Assembly (NCBI GenBank): GCA_040752025.1
Contig: JBFMFR010000004.1
Coordinates: 1-64,000, forward strand
DNA: 64,000 nucleotides
Source: JBFMFR01 sp040752025
Lineage (GTDB): Bacteria; Chloroflexota; Anaerolineae; Anaerolineales; UBA4823
Reading direction: 5' to 3'
The notes below the pieces were generated by a model, which did not search any database, was not told the DNA's origin, and was given only the letters and a program-made list of their open reading frames with translations. The position numbers were made by a program, and so were the translations under genes. Positions within the stretch are counted from its first letter, which is position 1, and the number at the start of each line of letters is the position of its first letter. Below are positions 16,860 to 23,862 of the stretch, in pieces.

Positions 16860-17427
16860 CGTGACCCGGGTCGGTCTCGGCGGGCAACTCGTGCTCGCCG
16901 AACCAGCCAGTTGTCAGCGTCTCGTTGGCGTGCGAGGGCGTTCCGGCCTGGCCGCCGTTGAGCGGGCGGCATAAAAAGGTGAACTGGTACAGGTGGTGGG
17001 CGCTGGTCGTGCCGCACAGGCGCGAGTCGAACACGCCCACCAGCGCCACGGCCTGGCAGCGCACGCCGGTCTCTTCCAGCGCCTCGCGCACCACGCCCTG
17101 GGCGGGCGTCTCGCCTACCTCCAGCGCTCCGCCGGGCATGGCCCACAGGTGGTTGTCGGCGCGCTGGATCAGCAGGATGCGCCCCTGGGCGTCGATCACT
17201 GCCGCGTCGCCCACTGCCAGCGGGGTGGGGCGGGCGAACAGGCTGGCTCGCAGGGGCTCGATCTGCTCGGGAGTCTTGCCGGTCGCCAGCCCCAGCATCT
17301 CCAGGGAAATGTCCTGCACGGCGCGGTAATGCCCCTGGTCGTAAATATTCTTGGAGAAGCGCAGGCCCATGGCTGAGATATCCCGCAGCCTGTCGGCCCA
17401 CAACGCGATCTGTTGTGCGATGTTCAT
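16795..17427 (-). CDS. Nudix hydrolase with N-terminal Nudix_N-like domain
   Basis: A 210-residue protein. Residues 1-60 resemble the helical extension of Nudix_N hydrolases (ALWADRLRDISAMGLRFSKN, then YDQGHYRAVQDISLEMLG). The Nudix box GGALEVGETPAQGVVREALEETGV is intact, with all Glu ligands for the catalytic magnesium. It should cleave a nucleoside diphosphate linked to another group; ADP-ribose-like or nucleotide-sugar compounds are common substrates of this subgroup, but specificity is not readable. It ends inside the NACHT-TPR gene on the opposite strand. Confidence 0.85.
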   Translation of the reverse strand: MNIAQQIALWADRLRDISAMGLRFSKNIYDQGHYRAVQDISLEMLGLATGKTPEQIEPLRASLFARPTPLAVGDAAVIDAQGRILLIQRADNHLWAMPGGALEVGETPAQGVVREALEETGVRCQAVALVGVFDSRLCGTTSAHHLYQFTFLCRPLNGGQAGTPSHANETLTTGWFGEHELPAETDPGHVSRIPQAFRAWRGETAAFFDG

Positions 17428-17484
17428 CGATGTGATAGACTCTTTTCTAAAGTGATGTGGGCTGCAATAGATGGTGAATAATTT

Positions 17485-17562
17485 ACCACGGAGTTCACAG
17501 AGTTCGCGGAGTAAAAAAAGCGACTCAGTGGTCTCTGTGTTTACTCCGTGGTCTCAGTGTTG
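17485..17562. repeat. CACGGAG/CTCCGTG dispersed repeat, inverted pair
   Basis: ACCACGGAGTTCACAGAG at 17485 onward is mirrored by CTCTGTGTTTACTCCGTGGT near 17533-17552. The same vocabulary (ACGGAG, ACAGAG) recurs at 43335-43508 and about 61176-61194. It fills the gap between the Nudix gene and the membrane-protein gene. Confidence 0.65.
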
Positions 17563-17568
17563 AAGTGG

Positions 17569-18237
17569 TTATTCGCGCTTGGCTTTGTTTTCAAATGCCG
17601 CCCGGGGGAAGTGCACGTCGCGCGCCAGCGCCCGTTCCTCGGCGCGCTTCAATTGGGAATCCTCGTAGCGCTGGTGCAGCACCCACAGCGCCAGGGTGAG
17701 CGCGCCGCCCAGCAGCAAGGACGCCCACAGAGGCAGGCCCTGCCAGATTGCGGCCAGGATTTCACCGCCCAGGAAGCCCCCGAACAGGCTGTTCAAGAGC
17801 GCCACGATGTCGCGCAGTCCGGCGAAGGCCCCGCCCTTGCCGCGGAAAGACGGCAGGTCGTCGCACGGCGCCCAATAGAAATACTGCGCCACTTCGGGCT
17901 GCTTCTCCACGAAGTAGCGGTGGATGCGGTTGATGGCGCGCAGGTTCTCCACGCCGCGCATGCGCCGCTCGATCAGGCGGTGGAAAGTCAGCAAGCCCAG
18001 CACCAGCATGCCCACCAGCAGCACCGTGGCCGGCCAGTACAGGATGGTTGAATCGACCAGTTGCGCCAGGCCGATCAAACCGGCTGCGCCCAGCGAGATG
18101 ACCGAGATGTACATCGAAGTGCGCCGCTCGCCCATATCGGTGTTGTACAGGTACAGGTCAGACAGGCGCTGGTGTTCGGCGATCAGGATCTGGGCGGTGG
18201 CGTCCAGGTCGGCGGGCGGCAGTTCGTGTTTTGGCAT
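17569..18237 (-). CDS. Membrane protein of unknown function
   Basis: A 222-residue protein. A polar N-terminus (LIAEHQRLSDLYLYNTDMGERR) leads into two tight membrane helices at about 43-62 and 67-88. A soluble loop and two more hydrophobic stretches (about 148-165 and 170-188) follow, and the C-terminus is charged. The ERRTSMYISVIS entry to the first helix resembles small membrane proteins often annotated as RipA-like or as two-helix membrane effectors, but this is only a resemblance. AGGAG precedes the ATG. It starts 1 nt after the end of the M50-like gene, so they are almost certainly cotranscribed and may interact. Confidence 0.6.
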   Translation of the reverse strand: MPKHELPPADLDATAQILIAEHQRLSDLYLYNTDMGERRTSMYISVISLGAAGLIGLAQLVDSTILYWPATVLLVGMLVLGLLTFHRLIERRMRGVENLRAINRIHRYFVEKQPEVAQYFYWAPCDDLPSFRGKGGAFAGLRDIVALLNSLFGGFLGGEILAAIWQGLPLWASLLLGGALTLALWVLHQRYEDSQLKRAEERALARDVHFPRAAFENKAKRE

Positions 18238-18238
18238 G

Positions 18239-19021
18239 TTAATCTCCTATGTTCGTTCCACCGAGGGGGTTGCCTTCCTTGAGTTTTCCCAGAGCAGCCG
18301 CGGCCGAGAACAGCCCGAACATGGCGAACATACTGGCCCAAACCCGGCGGCGTTTCTTCAGCGCCAGTGCAGTGGCCACGCCCAGCGCTGGCGCCGTGAC
18401 GGCGTTGGCCTGCTGCACGATCTGCTCCGCCTCGGGCAGGCTGCGCCCGGCAGCCACCAGCGACCACTTCAACACCGGCTCGCCGTCGAAGTTGGGCACC
18501 GGCAGCAGCGACAGCGTGCACAGGAATTTGTTCATCCCCACGGCCGTGTCGGCTGCTTCGCGCCAGGCCGAGCCCGGGGGCATACAGCGGCGCAGCAGCC
18601 AGGCCACGCCCAACAGGGCGGCGTTGAAGAGCGGCCCGCCCAGCGAGCGCAGGATGTGCTGGCGCGGTGTGATGCTGGGGTCGTGCGGGTGATGGTAGAC
18701 CACCAGCGGCATGCCGCCCACCACGCGCAGGGCGTCCATCGGCTTACCCACCAGGCGGGCGGCGGCGGCGTGCGCCAGGTTGTGGCACCACTCGCTGCCC
18801 AACAGTGCCACTGTGTTCAGCGCGCCCACTGCCAGGCGCTGCCCCCGGCTGCGCCCGGGCTGGCGCTGCCCGGCCAGGCGCGCCATCACCAGCCAGGTCA
18901 CCAGCGGCGTCACGGGCAGCCAATCCCAGCCGGCCAGCTCAATAGGCGTGCCGAAGGGCCTGCCGGCAACGATCACCTTCTCGGTTTGTGCTTCTGCGGG
19001 GGTTTGCTGTAAGCGCTGCAT
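18239..19021 (-). CDS. M50/site-2-protease-like membrane protein with altered metal motif
   Basis: A 260-residue polytopic protein. SEWCHNLAHAAAARLVGKPM sits where site-2 proteases have the HExxH helix, but reads H-N-L-A-H: the two His ligands remain while the catalytic Glu is Asn. LLPVPNFDGEPVLKW matches the second S2P motif (N/P-x-x-D-G) with its Asp ligand. RSLGGPLFNAALLGVAWLL is the usual intervening segment. Metal could still bind, but classical peptide hydrolysis is doubtful. It is followed by the membrane-protein gene at 18237 and divergent from the ABC/LytTR gene. Its TAGAAT -10-like box ends 6 nt before the ATG, and no ribosome binding site is seen. Confidence 0.7.
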   Translation of the reverse strand: MQRLQQTPAEAQTEKVIVAGRPFGTPIELAGWDWLPVTPLVTWLVMARLAGQRQPGRSRGQRLAVGALNTVALLGSEWCHNLAHAAAARLVGKPMDALRVVGGMPLVVYHHPHDPSITPRQHILRSLGGPLFNAALLGVAWLLRRCMPPGSAWREAADTAVGMNKFLCTLSLLPVPNFDGEPVLKWSLVAAGRSLPEAEQIVQQANAVTAPALGVATALALKKRRRVWASMFAMFGLFSAAAALGKLKEGNPLGGTNIGD

Positions 19022-19027
19022 GGCTTG

Positions 19028-19050
19028 ATTCTACCGGATTATGATATGAT
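19028..19050. promoter_or_regulatory. Divergent, back-to-back -10 elements in a 38-bp gap
   Basis: On the reverse strand TAGAAT (complement of 19028-19033) stands 6 nt before the M50-like ATG. On the forward strand TATGAT (19045-19050) stands 9 nt before the ABC/LytTR ATG at 19060. Both leave almost no 5' leader. The -35 regions are poor and would lie inside the opposing gene or promoter. Confidence 0.4.
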
Positions 19051-19059
19051 TTACCAGGC

Positions 19060-20052
19060 ATGATCACCATTCATAATCTGCAAAAAGTGATCGACGGGCG
19101 CACGCTGCTGGACATCCCCGAGCTGCGCGTGGGGGCGGGCCAGCTCGTCTCCCTGGTGGGCCCGGCGGGCAGTGGCAAAGATATCCTGCTCGACCTGCTC
19201 ACCGGGCGCACGCGTCCCACCTCCGGCGAGGTGCGCCTGGCTGGCCTGTTGCCCTGGAGCGAGCGCCTGGCGCTCAGCCGCCAGGTGGGCGTGCTCTTCC
19301 CCGAGAACGGCCTGTACCAGCAGCACACCTGCCTGGCTAACCTGTCTTTTTACTGCCGCCTGTACGGTCTGCCGGATGGGCGCGCCGAGACCGTCCTGGC
19401 CCAGGTGGGGCTGGCCGACCACGCCAGCGTGCGCGCCAGCAAGCTGGCCTCCGGCCTGGCCCGCCGCCTGGCTTTTGGGCGCGCCCTGATCCATGCTCCG
19501 CAGGCGCTGGTGCTGGCCGAACCTTTCAACCAGTGCGACGAGGCTTCCATCGCCTTCATCAGCCAGTTGATGCGCGACCAGGCCGCCCAGGGCGTGGCGC
19601 AGTTGGTGCTTGCCAGCGACGTAACCTACCTGCAGAACCTGTCCGATGCACTGTACCTGCTGGAAGGCGGTCGCCTGGCCGAGGCTTACCCCTCCCAGGA
19701 ATTCGCTCGCCCTGGCGCGCCTTTCAAAGTGCCGGTGCGCTTCGAAGATAAGGTTATCTTGGTCAACCCGGCTGACATCCTGTATGCCGACGCCGAAGGC
19801 GGCCGCGCCGACCTGCATACCCTGGAAGGCCGCCTGTCCACCCAGTTCACCCTCACCGAGCTGGAGGAGCGCCTGGCGCGCAGCGGTTTCTTCCGTGCCC
19901 ACCGCGCTTACCTGGTCAATTTGCAGCACGTTAAAGAAGTCATCCCCTACACGCGCAACAGCTTCAGCCTGCGCCTGGACGACCCGGCCAGCACTGAAAT
20001 CCCCCTGAGCAAGTCCGCTGCCAGCGAACTCAAAGATCTTTTAGGCTATTGA
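19060..20052 (+). CDS. Degenerate ABC ATPase fused to a LytTR DNA-binding domain
   Basis: A 330-residue protein. Residues 1-215 have ABC-ATPase architecture but with altered motifs: Walker A GPAGSGKD (34-41, Asp in place of Thr/Ser), signature LASGLARRL (129-137), Walker B LVLAEP (Asp replaced by Ala153), and a switch region LASDVTY lacking His. Residues 225-330 are a LytTR domain, with the hallmark FFRAHRAYLVNLQHVKEV. I infer that it has lost ATP hydrolysis and acts as a transcription regulator that may sense the neighbouring transporter. An intrinsic terminator and a promoter with a dyad repeat array follow, before the canonical ABC genes. Confidence 0.85.
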   Translation: MITIHNLQKVIDGRTLLDIPELRVGAGQLVSLVGPAGSGKDILLDLLTGRTRPTSGEVRLAGLLPWSERLALSRQVGVLFPENGLYQQHTCLANLSFYCRLYGLPDGRAETVLAQVGLADHASVRASKLASGLARRLAFGRALIHAPQALVLAEPFNQCDEASIAFISQLMRDQAAQGVAQLVLASDVTYLQNLSDALYLLEGGRLAEAYPSQEFARPGAPFKVPVRFEDKVILVNPADILYADAEGGRADLHTLEGRLSTQFTLTELEERLARSGFFRAHRAYLVNLQHVKEVIPYTRNSFSLRLDDPASTEIPLSKSAASELKDLLGY

Positions 20053-20120
20053 GAAGCCGCATTTTACGCCTGGCCCCGGCTCCATTCAACCCCCAGATTC
20101 AGCCCCCCAACCTCTCAAAT

Positions 20121-20140
20121 GCGCCTCTCGGCGCGTTTTT
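20121..20140 (+). terminator. Intrinsic terminator after the ABC/LytTR gene
   Basis: GCGCC (20121-20125) and GGCGC (20130-20134) form a short GC stem with a TCTC loop, followed by GTTTTT. It separates the regulator gene from the promoter of the exporter operon immediately downstream. Confidence 0.65.
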
Positions 20141-20141
20141 G

Positions 20142-20170
20142 TTGCATTCCCTAGGTTAATTCCCTATACT
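20142..20170 (+). promoter_or_regulatory. Sigma-70-type promoter of the ABC exporter operon
   Basis: TTGCAT (20142-20147) and TATACT (20165-20170) are separated by exactly 17 bp. The ATPase gene starts 53 bp downstream. Confidence 0.6.
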
Positions 20171-20186
20171 AGGGGCAAAGATAGGG
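20149..20186. promoter_or_regulatory. Fourfold CCCTA/TAGGG operator-like array
   Basis: CCCTA occurs at 20149 and 20162 (13 bp apart) and TAGGG at 20170 and 20182 (12 bp apart), giving an overall mirror-image layout centred on the -10 box. LytTR regulators typically bind paired repeats about one helical turn apart, so this is a plausible operator for the adjacent ABC/LytTR protein. Confidence 0.45.
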
Positions 20187-20222
20187 CGAGCGAACCCGCC
20201 CAACAACCAGGAGCCTGATCTG

Positions 20223-20957
20223 ATGAAAGCGATCGAAGTACAAAATCTCACCCGCCTGTTCGGCAGCCTGCGCGCTCTGGATGGCCTGAACTTCTCGGTC
20301 GAACCCGGCGAAGTCTTCGGCTTCCTCGGGCCCAATGGCGCCGGCAAGACCACCACCCTGCGCATCCTCACCGGGCAGCTACGCCCGACCTCCGGCCAGG
20401 CCTGGGTGGTGGGCTGCGACGTGGTCGCCCAGCGCCAGGCCCTCAAGCCGCAGATCGGCGTGGTGTTCGAAACCCAGAACCTGTACCAGCGCCTGTCGGC
20501 GCGCGACAACCTCAACTTCTCTGCCAATCTGTACGGCGCGCCCAAAAGCCGCGTCGAGCAGGTGTTGGAGCAGGTTGGCCTGAGCGAACGCGCCGGCGAC
20601 AGTCTGAAGAAATATTCCAACGGCATGCAGCAGCGCCTGCTCATCGCCCGCGCCCTGCTGCACCAGCCCAAGGTGCTGTTCCTGGATGAGCCCACGCGCG
20701 GCCTGGACCCTGGCATGGCGCGCGGCATCCGCAGCCTGGTCGCCGACCTGGCCCGCGCTGGCATAACCGTCTTCCTGACCACCCACTACATGGAAGAGGC
20801 CGACCAGCTTTGCCAGCGCGTCGCCATCCTGGATAAAGGCCGCCTGGTGGCCCTGGACGCCCCGGAACGCCTCAAAGCTGCCTATGGCCAGAACGGCCAA
20901 TCTACCCTGGAAGATGTTTTCCTGCACCTGACCGGCCGCTCGTTGGTAGTATCTTGA
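20223..20957 (+). CDS. ABC transporter ATP-binding protein (DrrA/ABC-2 type)
   Basis: A 244-residue protein with all canonical motifs: Walker A GPNGAGKT (36-43), Q-loop region VVFETQNLY, signature YSNGMQQRL, Walker B VLFLDEPTRGLD and switch His in FLTTHYMEE. It should energise the double permease encoded at 21537. The contrast with the degenerate ATPase domain of the upstream regulator is striking. It has its own promoter (20142-20170) and leads an operon through the small protein, permease and lipoprotein hydrolase genes. The substrate is unknown; this subgroup exports drugs, lipids or peptides. Confidence 0.9.
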   Translation: MKAIEVQNLTRLFGSLRALDGLNFSVEPGEVFGFLGPNGAGKTTTLRILTGQLRPTSGQAWVVGCDVVAQRQALKPQIGVVFETQNLYQRLSARDNLNFSANLYGAPKSRVEQVLEQVGLSERAGDSLKKYSNGMQQRLLIARALLHQPKVLFLDEPTRGLDPGMARGIRSLVADLARAGITVFLTTHYMEEADQLCQRVAILDKGRLVALDAPERLKAAYGQNGQSTLEDVFLHLTGRSLVVS

Positions 20958-20985
20958 TTTGAAGGTTCTTGAATGGAGATTTTCC

Positions 20986-21522
20986 GTGTACCCTCTTCAC
21001 ACCCTGGCCACCTCCGACCTGCTCTGGCGGCAGCCCAAGTTCGGCATGGATCACTACGAGCTGCGCGCCGGGCCTGGACTGTTGGCCACAATCTCCTGGC
21101 CGCGCTGGCTCTCGGACCTGGCGGTGGCCCGCTGTGCGGCTGCCAGTTGGGAGCTGGACCGCCCGGATTTCTTCCGCCAGACGGTGGTAGCCTGCCCGGC
21201 TGGCTCCGCTCAGGAGGTCGCCCGGGCCGAGTTCGACTGGCTCAAGGATGCCCGCCTGCAACTGGCGGATGGGCGCGCCTATGAGTTTTATCGCACCTAC
21301 GCCTTCCGCCAAGCCTGGGCCCTGGTGAGCGAGCCCGGCCAGCTCGTCTACGAAATCGAGTTCGGCATGCGCTGGTTCAAGCGCCTGGCCCGGGTGCGCC
21401 TGGCAGCGCCGCCATCTACCCCGCAGCTAGACCTGCTGCTGTGCCTGGGCCTGTACCTGGGCTGCTGTATAATTGAAGATGCCGCAGTTGTGGTGGCTGC
21501 CACAACGGCCGCCGTTTGTTGA
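20986..21522 (+). CDS. Conserved protein of unknown function in the ABC operon (LURP-one/tubby-like pattern)
   Basis: I choose the GTG at 20986 because GGAG stands about 7 nt upstream; a TTG at 20959 would add nine residues. The 178-residue product has alternating strand patterns (YELRAGPGLLATISWP, YRTYAFRQAWALVSEPGQLVYEIEFG) and a C-terminal hydrophobic helix (LLLCLGLYLG). This resembles small LURP-one/tubby-like proteins ending in a membrane anchor, which I know only as uncharacterised. It ends 15 bp before the permease start, so it may be a membrane-tethered accessory of the exporter. Confidence 0.6.
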   Translation: MYPLHTLATSDLLWRQPKFGMDHYELRAGPGLLATISWPRWLSDLAVARCAAASWELDRPDFFRQTVVACPAGSAQEVARAEFDWLKDARLQLADGRAYEFYRTYAFRQAWALVSEPGQLVYEIEFGMRWFKRLARVRLAAPPSTPQLDLLLCLGLYLGCCIIEDAAVVVAATTAAVC

Positions 21523-21536
21523 ATTGTGAGGCTGAT

Positions 21537-23861
21537 ATGAACGCCCCGAGAAACCGTTGGATCGAAAACGCCCGCCTGGTGTGGGCGATCACTGCCAAAG
21601 ACTTGCTGGAAGCGCTGAGGAACAAGAACACGCTCAGTGCCATCATTTCTGCCCTGTTCGTGGTGGTCATGTACCGCTTCATTCCCAGCCTGGAAAGCCA
21701 CGGCGCGCCGCCCAACCTGCTGATTTACGACGCGGGCGATTCGGCCCTGGTGGCCTTGCTGGAGAACAGCCCGGCGGTGGAAGTGTACACGTACACTTCC
21801 GAGAAGAAGATGAAACGCGTCCTGACCGACGGCGATTTCCCCGAACTGGGCCTGGTTATCCCGGCTGGCTTCGACCAGGCCCTGGAAGCCGGGGAAGCTG
21901 CCCCTGAACTGCAAGGTTACGTCGTGAATTGGGTCAGCCAGGCAGATGCGTGGCAGTTGAGAGACCAGGTGCAGGCCGAGATCACCCGCTTGCTGGGACA
22001 ACCGGCCAGCGTCCGCCTCGGCGATCCCGTCCCGCTCCAGCCTGATTCGGATGGGCTGGGGAATTGGGCGGCGCTCTCGATCATCTTCGTCGGCATCATG
22101 ATCGGCGCTTCCTTCGTGCCCCACCTGTTCCTGGAGGAAAAGCAGTCGCGCACCCTGGATGCCCTGCTGGTCTCGCCGGCTGGCGCGGCGCACGTGGTGG
22201 CCGCCAAAGCCATCACTGGCCTGGTTTACGGCCTGTTAGGCGCAGGCGTTGGGCTGGCGTTTTACGCCAGCCTGATCGTGCATTGGGGATTGGCGCTGCT
22301 GACGATCCTGCTCGTCCTGCTCTTTGCCATCTCCCTGGGTCTGAGCCTGGGCGTGGTCATCGAGAACCGCGGCCAGCTAACCCTGTGGGCCTGGTTCCTG
22401 ATCGCGCCCCTGTTCATTCCCATCATCCTCTCCCTCCTGGCTGAGCTTTTGCCGGAGGCCGTGGTGCAGGTCTCGCGCGCTATCCCCTCCGTGGTGGGCT
22501 TCAACCTGCTGCGGGCATCCTTCGCCGGCTCCTTCTCGTTGGGAGCCGTGCTGCTGCAGTTGGCCTGGGTAGCGGCCTGTACTGCGCTGGCCCTGGCCGG
22601 TGTGGTCTGGCTCGTCGCCCGGCGGGATCGCGCCCGTGAAGCGGTTTGGCTGCCCTGGCTAAGCGCCGGCCTGGCGCGCCTGCGCTCCAGGCTGCCCGCC
22701 CGCTCCCCTCAGGCGCACATCGACGTGCAGCCGAAGGAACGTCCACAGGTGCAGTCGCCAGTTGATTCGTCTCTTATGACGACTCCCTCCGGCTTGCGCC
22801 TGGTGTGGGCTATCGCTGCCAAGGACATCCGCGAGGCCTTGCGCAACCGCGTGGCCCTGTCGATCATCCTGGGCGTGTCGATCATGGCCGCCTGGAACAC
22901 GATTTTCCCCCTGCTGCTGCCGCTCAATGATAAGCCCACCGCCGTGGTCTACGACCAGGGCCGCTCTACGCTTGTGCGCGGCCTGACCGGGCGTGAAGAT
23001 TACCGCCTGGGCATCGTTGACTCGCAGGAGGAGATGCAGCGCGCCGTCAGCGAAGCCCAGGAAGTGCGCCTGGGTTTGGTGCTGCCCGCCGATTTTGACC
23101 AGCTTGCCGGCGGCAGCCAGCCGATCCAACTGCAGGCTTACGCCGCCCACTGGGCCGACCCGCAGCTCGTCCAACGCTGGTTGGGTGTGTTCGAAGAACA
23201 GCTCGGCCGCGCCACCTGGAGCACGGTGCAAATCAACCTGCTCCCGCCGCTTTACCCCCTGTCTGACGCCCGCGGCTACGTCTCGATGATCGCCACGCTG
23301 ATCGTCACCATGCTGCTTTCCATCGGCATGGCCCTGGTTTCCCTGCTGATGGTCGAAGAAAAGGATACCCACACCCTGGCTGCCTTGCTGGTCTCGCCCG
23401 TACGCTTCTCCCACCTGGTGATCGGCAAGGCTCTGGCGGGCAGTTTCTACTGCCTGCTGGCGGCGCTGGTGGTGGTGCTCTTTAACCTGCGTTTCTTTGT
23501 GCACTGGGACGTTTTGCTCCTGGCGTTGCTCCTGGGGGCGGCCTTCGCCGTCGCCGTGGGCCTGCTGGTGGGCATGTTCTCCGACAGCCCGACGACCACT
23601 GGCATGTGGGCGGCGCTGGCCTTGCTCACCCTGATCGTGCCGCCTGTGGTTTACCTGATCGCCGGAAACCGCCTGCCAGATGGGCTGCACTCCCTGCTCG
23701 CCTGGCAGCCTGGTTCTTTGATGATGGACCTGTACCTGTTTTCCATGGCTGGAAACGTCTCACCCGGACAGGTGAGTCAGTCGGCCCTGGCGCTGGCTGG
23801 CCTGGCGGGCCTGCTCCTGGCGCTGGTCGCCTGGCTGGCGCGGCGATTGGAACGCGCTTAG
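21537..23861 (+). CDS. Fused double ABC-2 type permease
   Basis: The ATG at 21537 has GAGG 6 nt upstream. The 774-residue product contains two homologous halves. Each starts RLVWAI-A-KDI/LLEALRN and then has a first helix, a large extracellular loop with LLIYDAGDSALV or AVVYDQGRSTLV, and five helices including LEEKQSRTLDALLVSPA or VEEKDTHTLAALLVSPV. A charged linker near residue 405 joins them. NatB-like ABC-2 permeases normally work as dimers, so this polypeptide is a covalent dimer of about 12 helices. It is served by the ATPase at 20223 and probably performs export. Confidence 0.85.
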   Translation: MNAPRNRWIENARLVWAITAKDLLEALRNKNTLSAIISALFVVVMYRFIPSLESHGAPPNLLIYDAGDSALVALLENSPAVEVYTYTSEKKMKRVLTDGDFPELGLVIPAGFDQALEAGEAAPELQGYVVNWVSQADAWQLRDQVQAEITRLLGQPASVRLGDPVPLQPDSDGLGNWAALSIIFVGIMIGASFVPHLFLEEKQSRTLDALLVSPAGAAHVVAAKAITGLVYGLLGAGVGLAFYASLIVHWGLALLTILLVLLFAISLGLSLGVVIENRGQLTLWAWFLIAPLFIPIILSLLAELLPEAVVQVSRAIPSVVGFNLLRASFAGSFSLGAVLLQLAWVAACTALALAGVVWLVARRDRAREAVWLPWLSAGLARLRSRLPARSPQAHIDVQPKERPQVQSPVDSSLMTTPSGLRLVWAIAAKDIREALRNRVALSIILGVSIMAAWNTIFPLLLPLNDKPTAVVYDQGRSTLVRGLTGREDYRLGIVDSQEEMQRAVSEAQEVRLGLVLPADFDQLAGGSQPIQLQAYAAHWADPQLVQRWLGVFEEQLGRATWSTVQINLLPPLYPLSDARGYVSMIATLIVTMLLSIGMALVSLLMVEEKDTHTLAALLVSPVRFSHLVIGKALAGSFYCLLAALVVVLFNLRFFVHWDVLLLALLLGAAFAVAVGLLVGMFSDSPTTTGMWAALALLTLIVPPVVYLIAGNRLPDGLHSLLAWQPGSLMMDLYLFSMAGNVSPGQVSQSALALAGLAGLLLALVAWLARRLERA

Positions 23862-23862
23862 T

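Noticed and set aside
17569..19021. Calling the M50-like and membrane-protein pair a defence system
   Set aside because: The resemblance of the small membrane protein to known two-helix effectors is only superficial, and no nucleotide-second-messenger or nuclease gene is adjacent.
22659..23690. 343-codon reverse ORF inside the permease gene
   Set aside because: His/Gln-rich shadow product; the forward frame has membrane helices and ABC-2 motifs.
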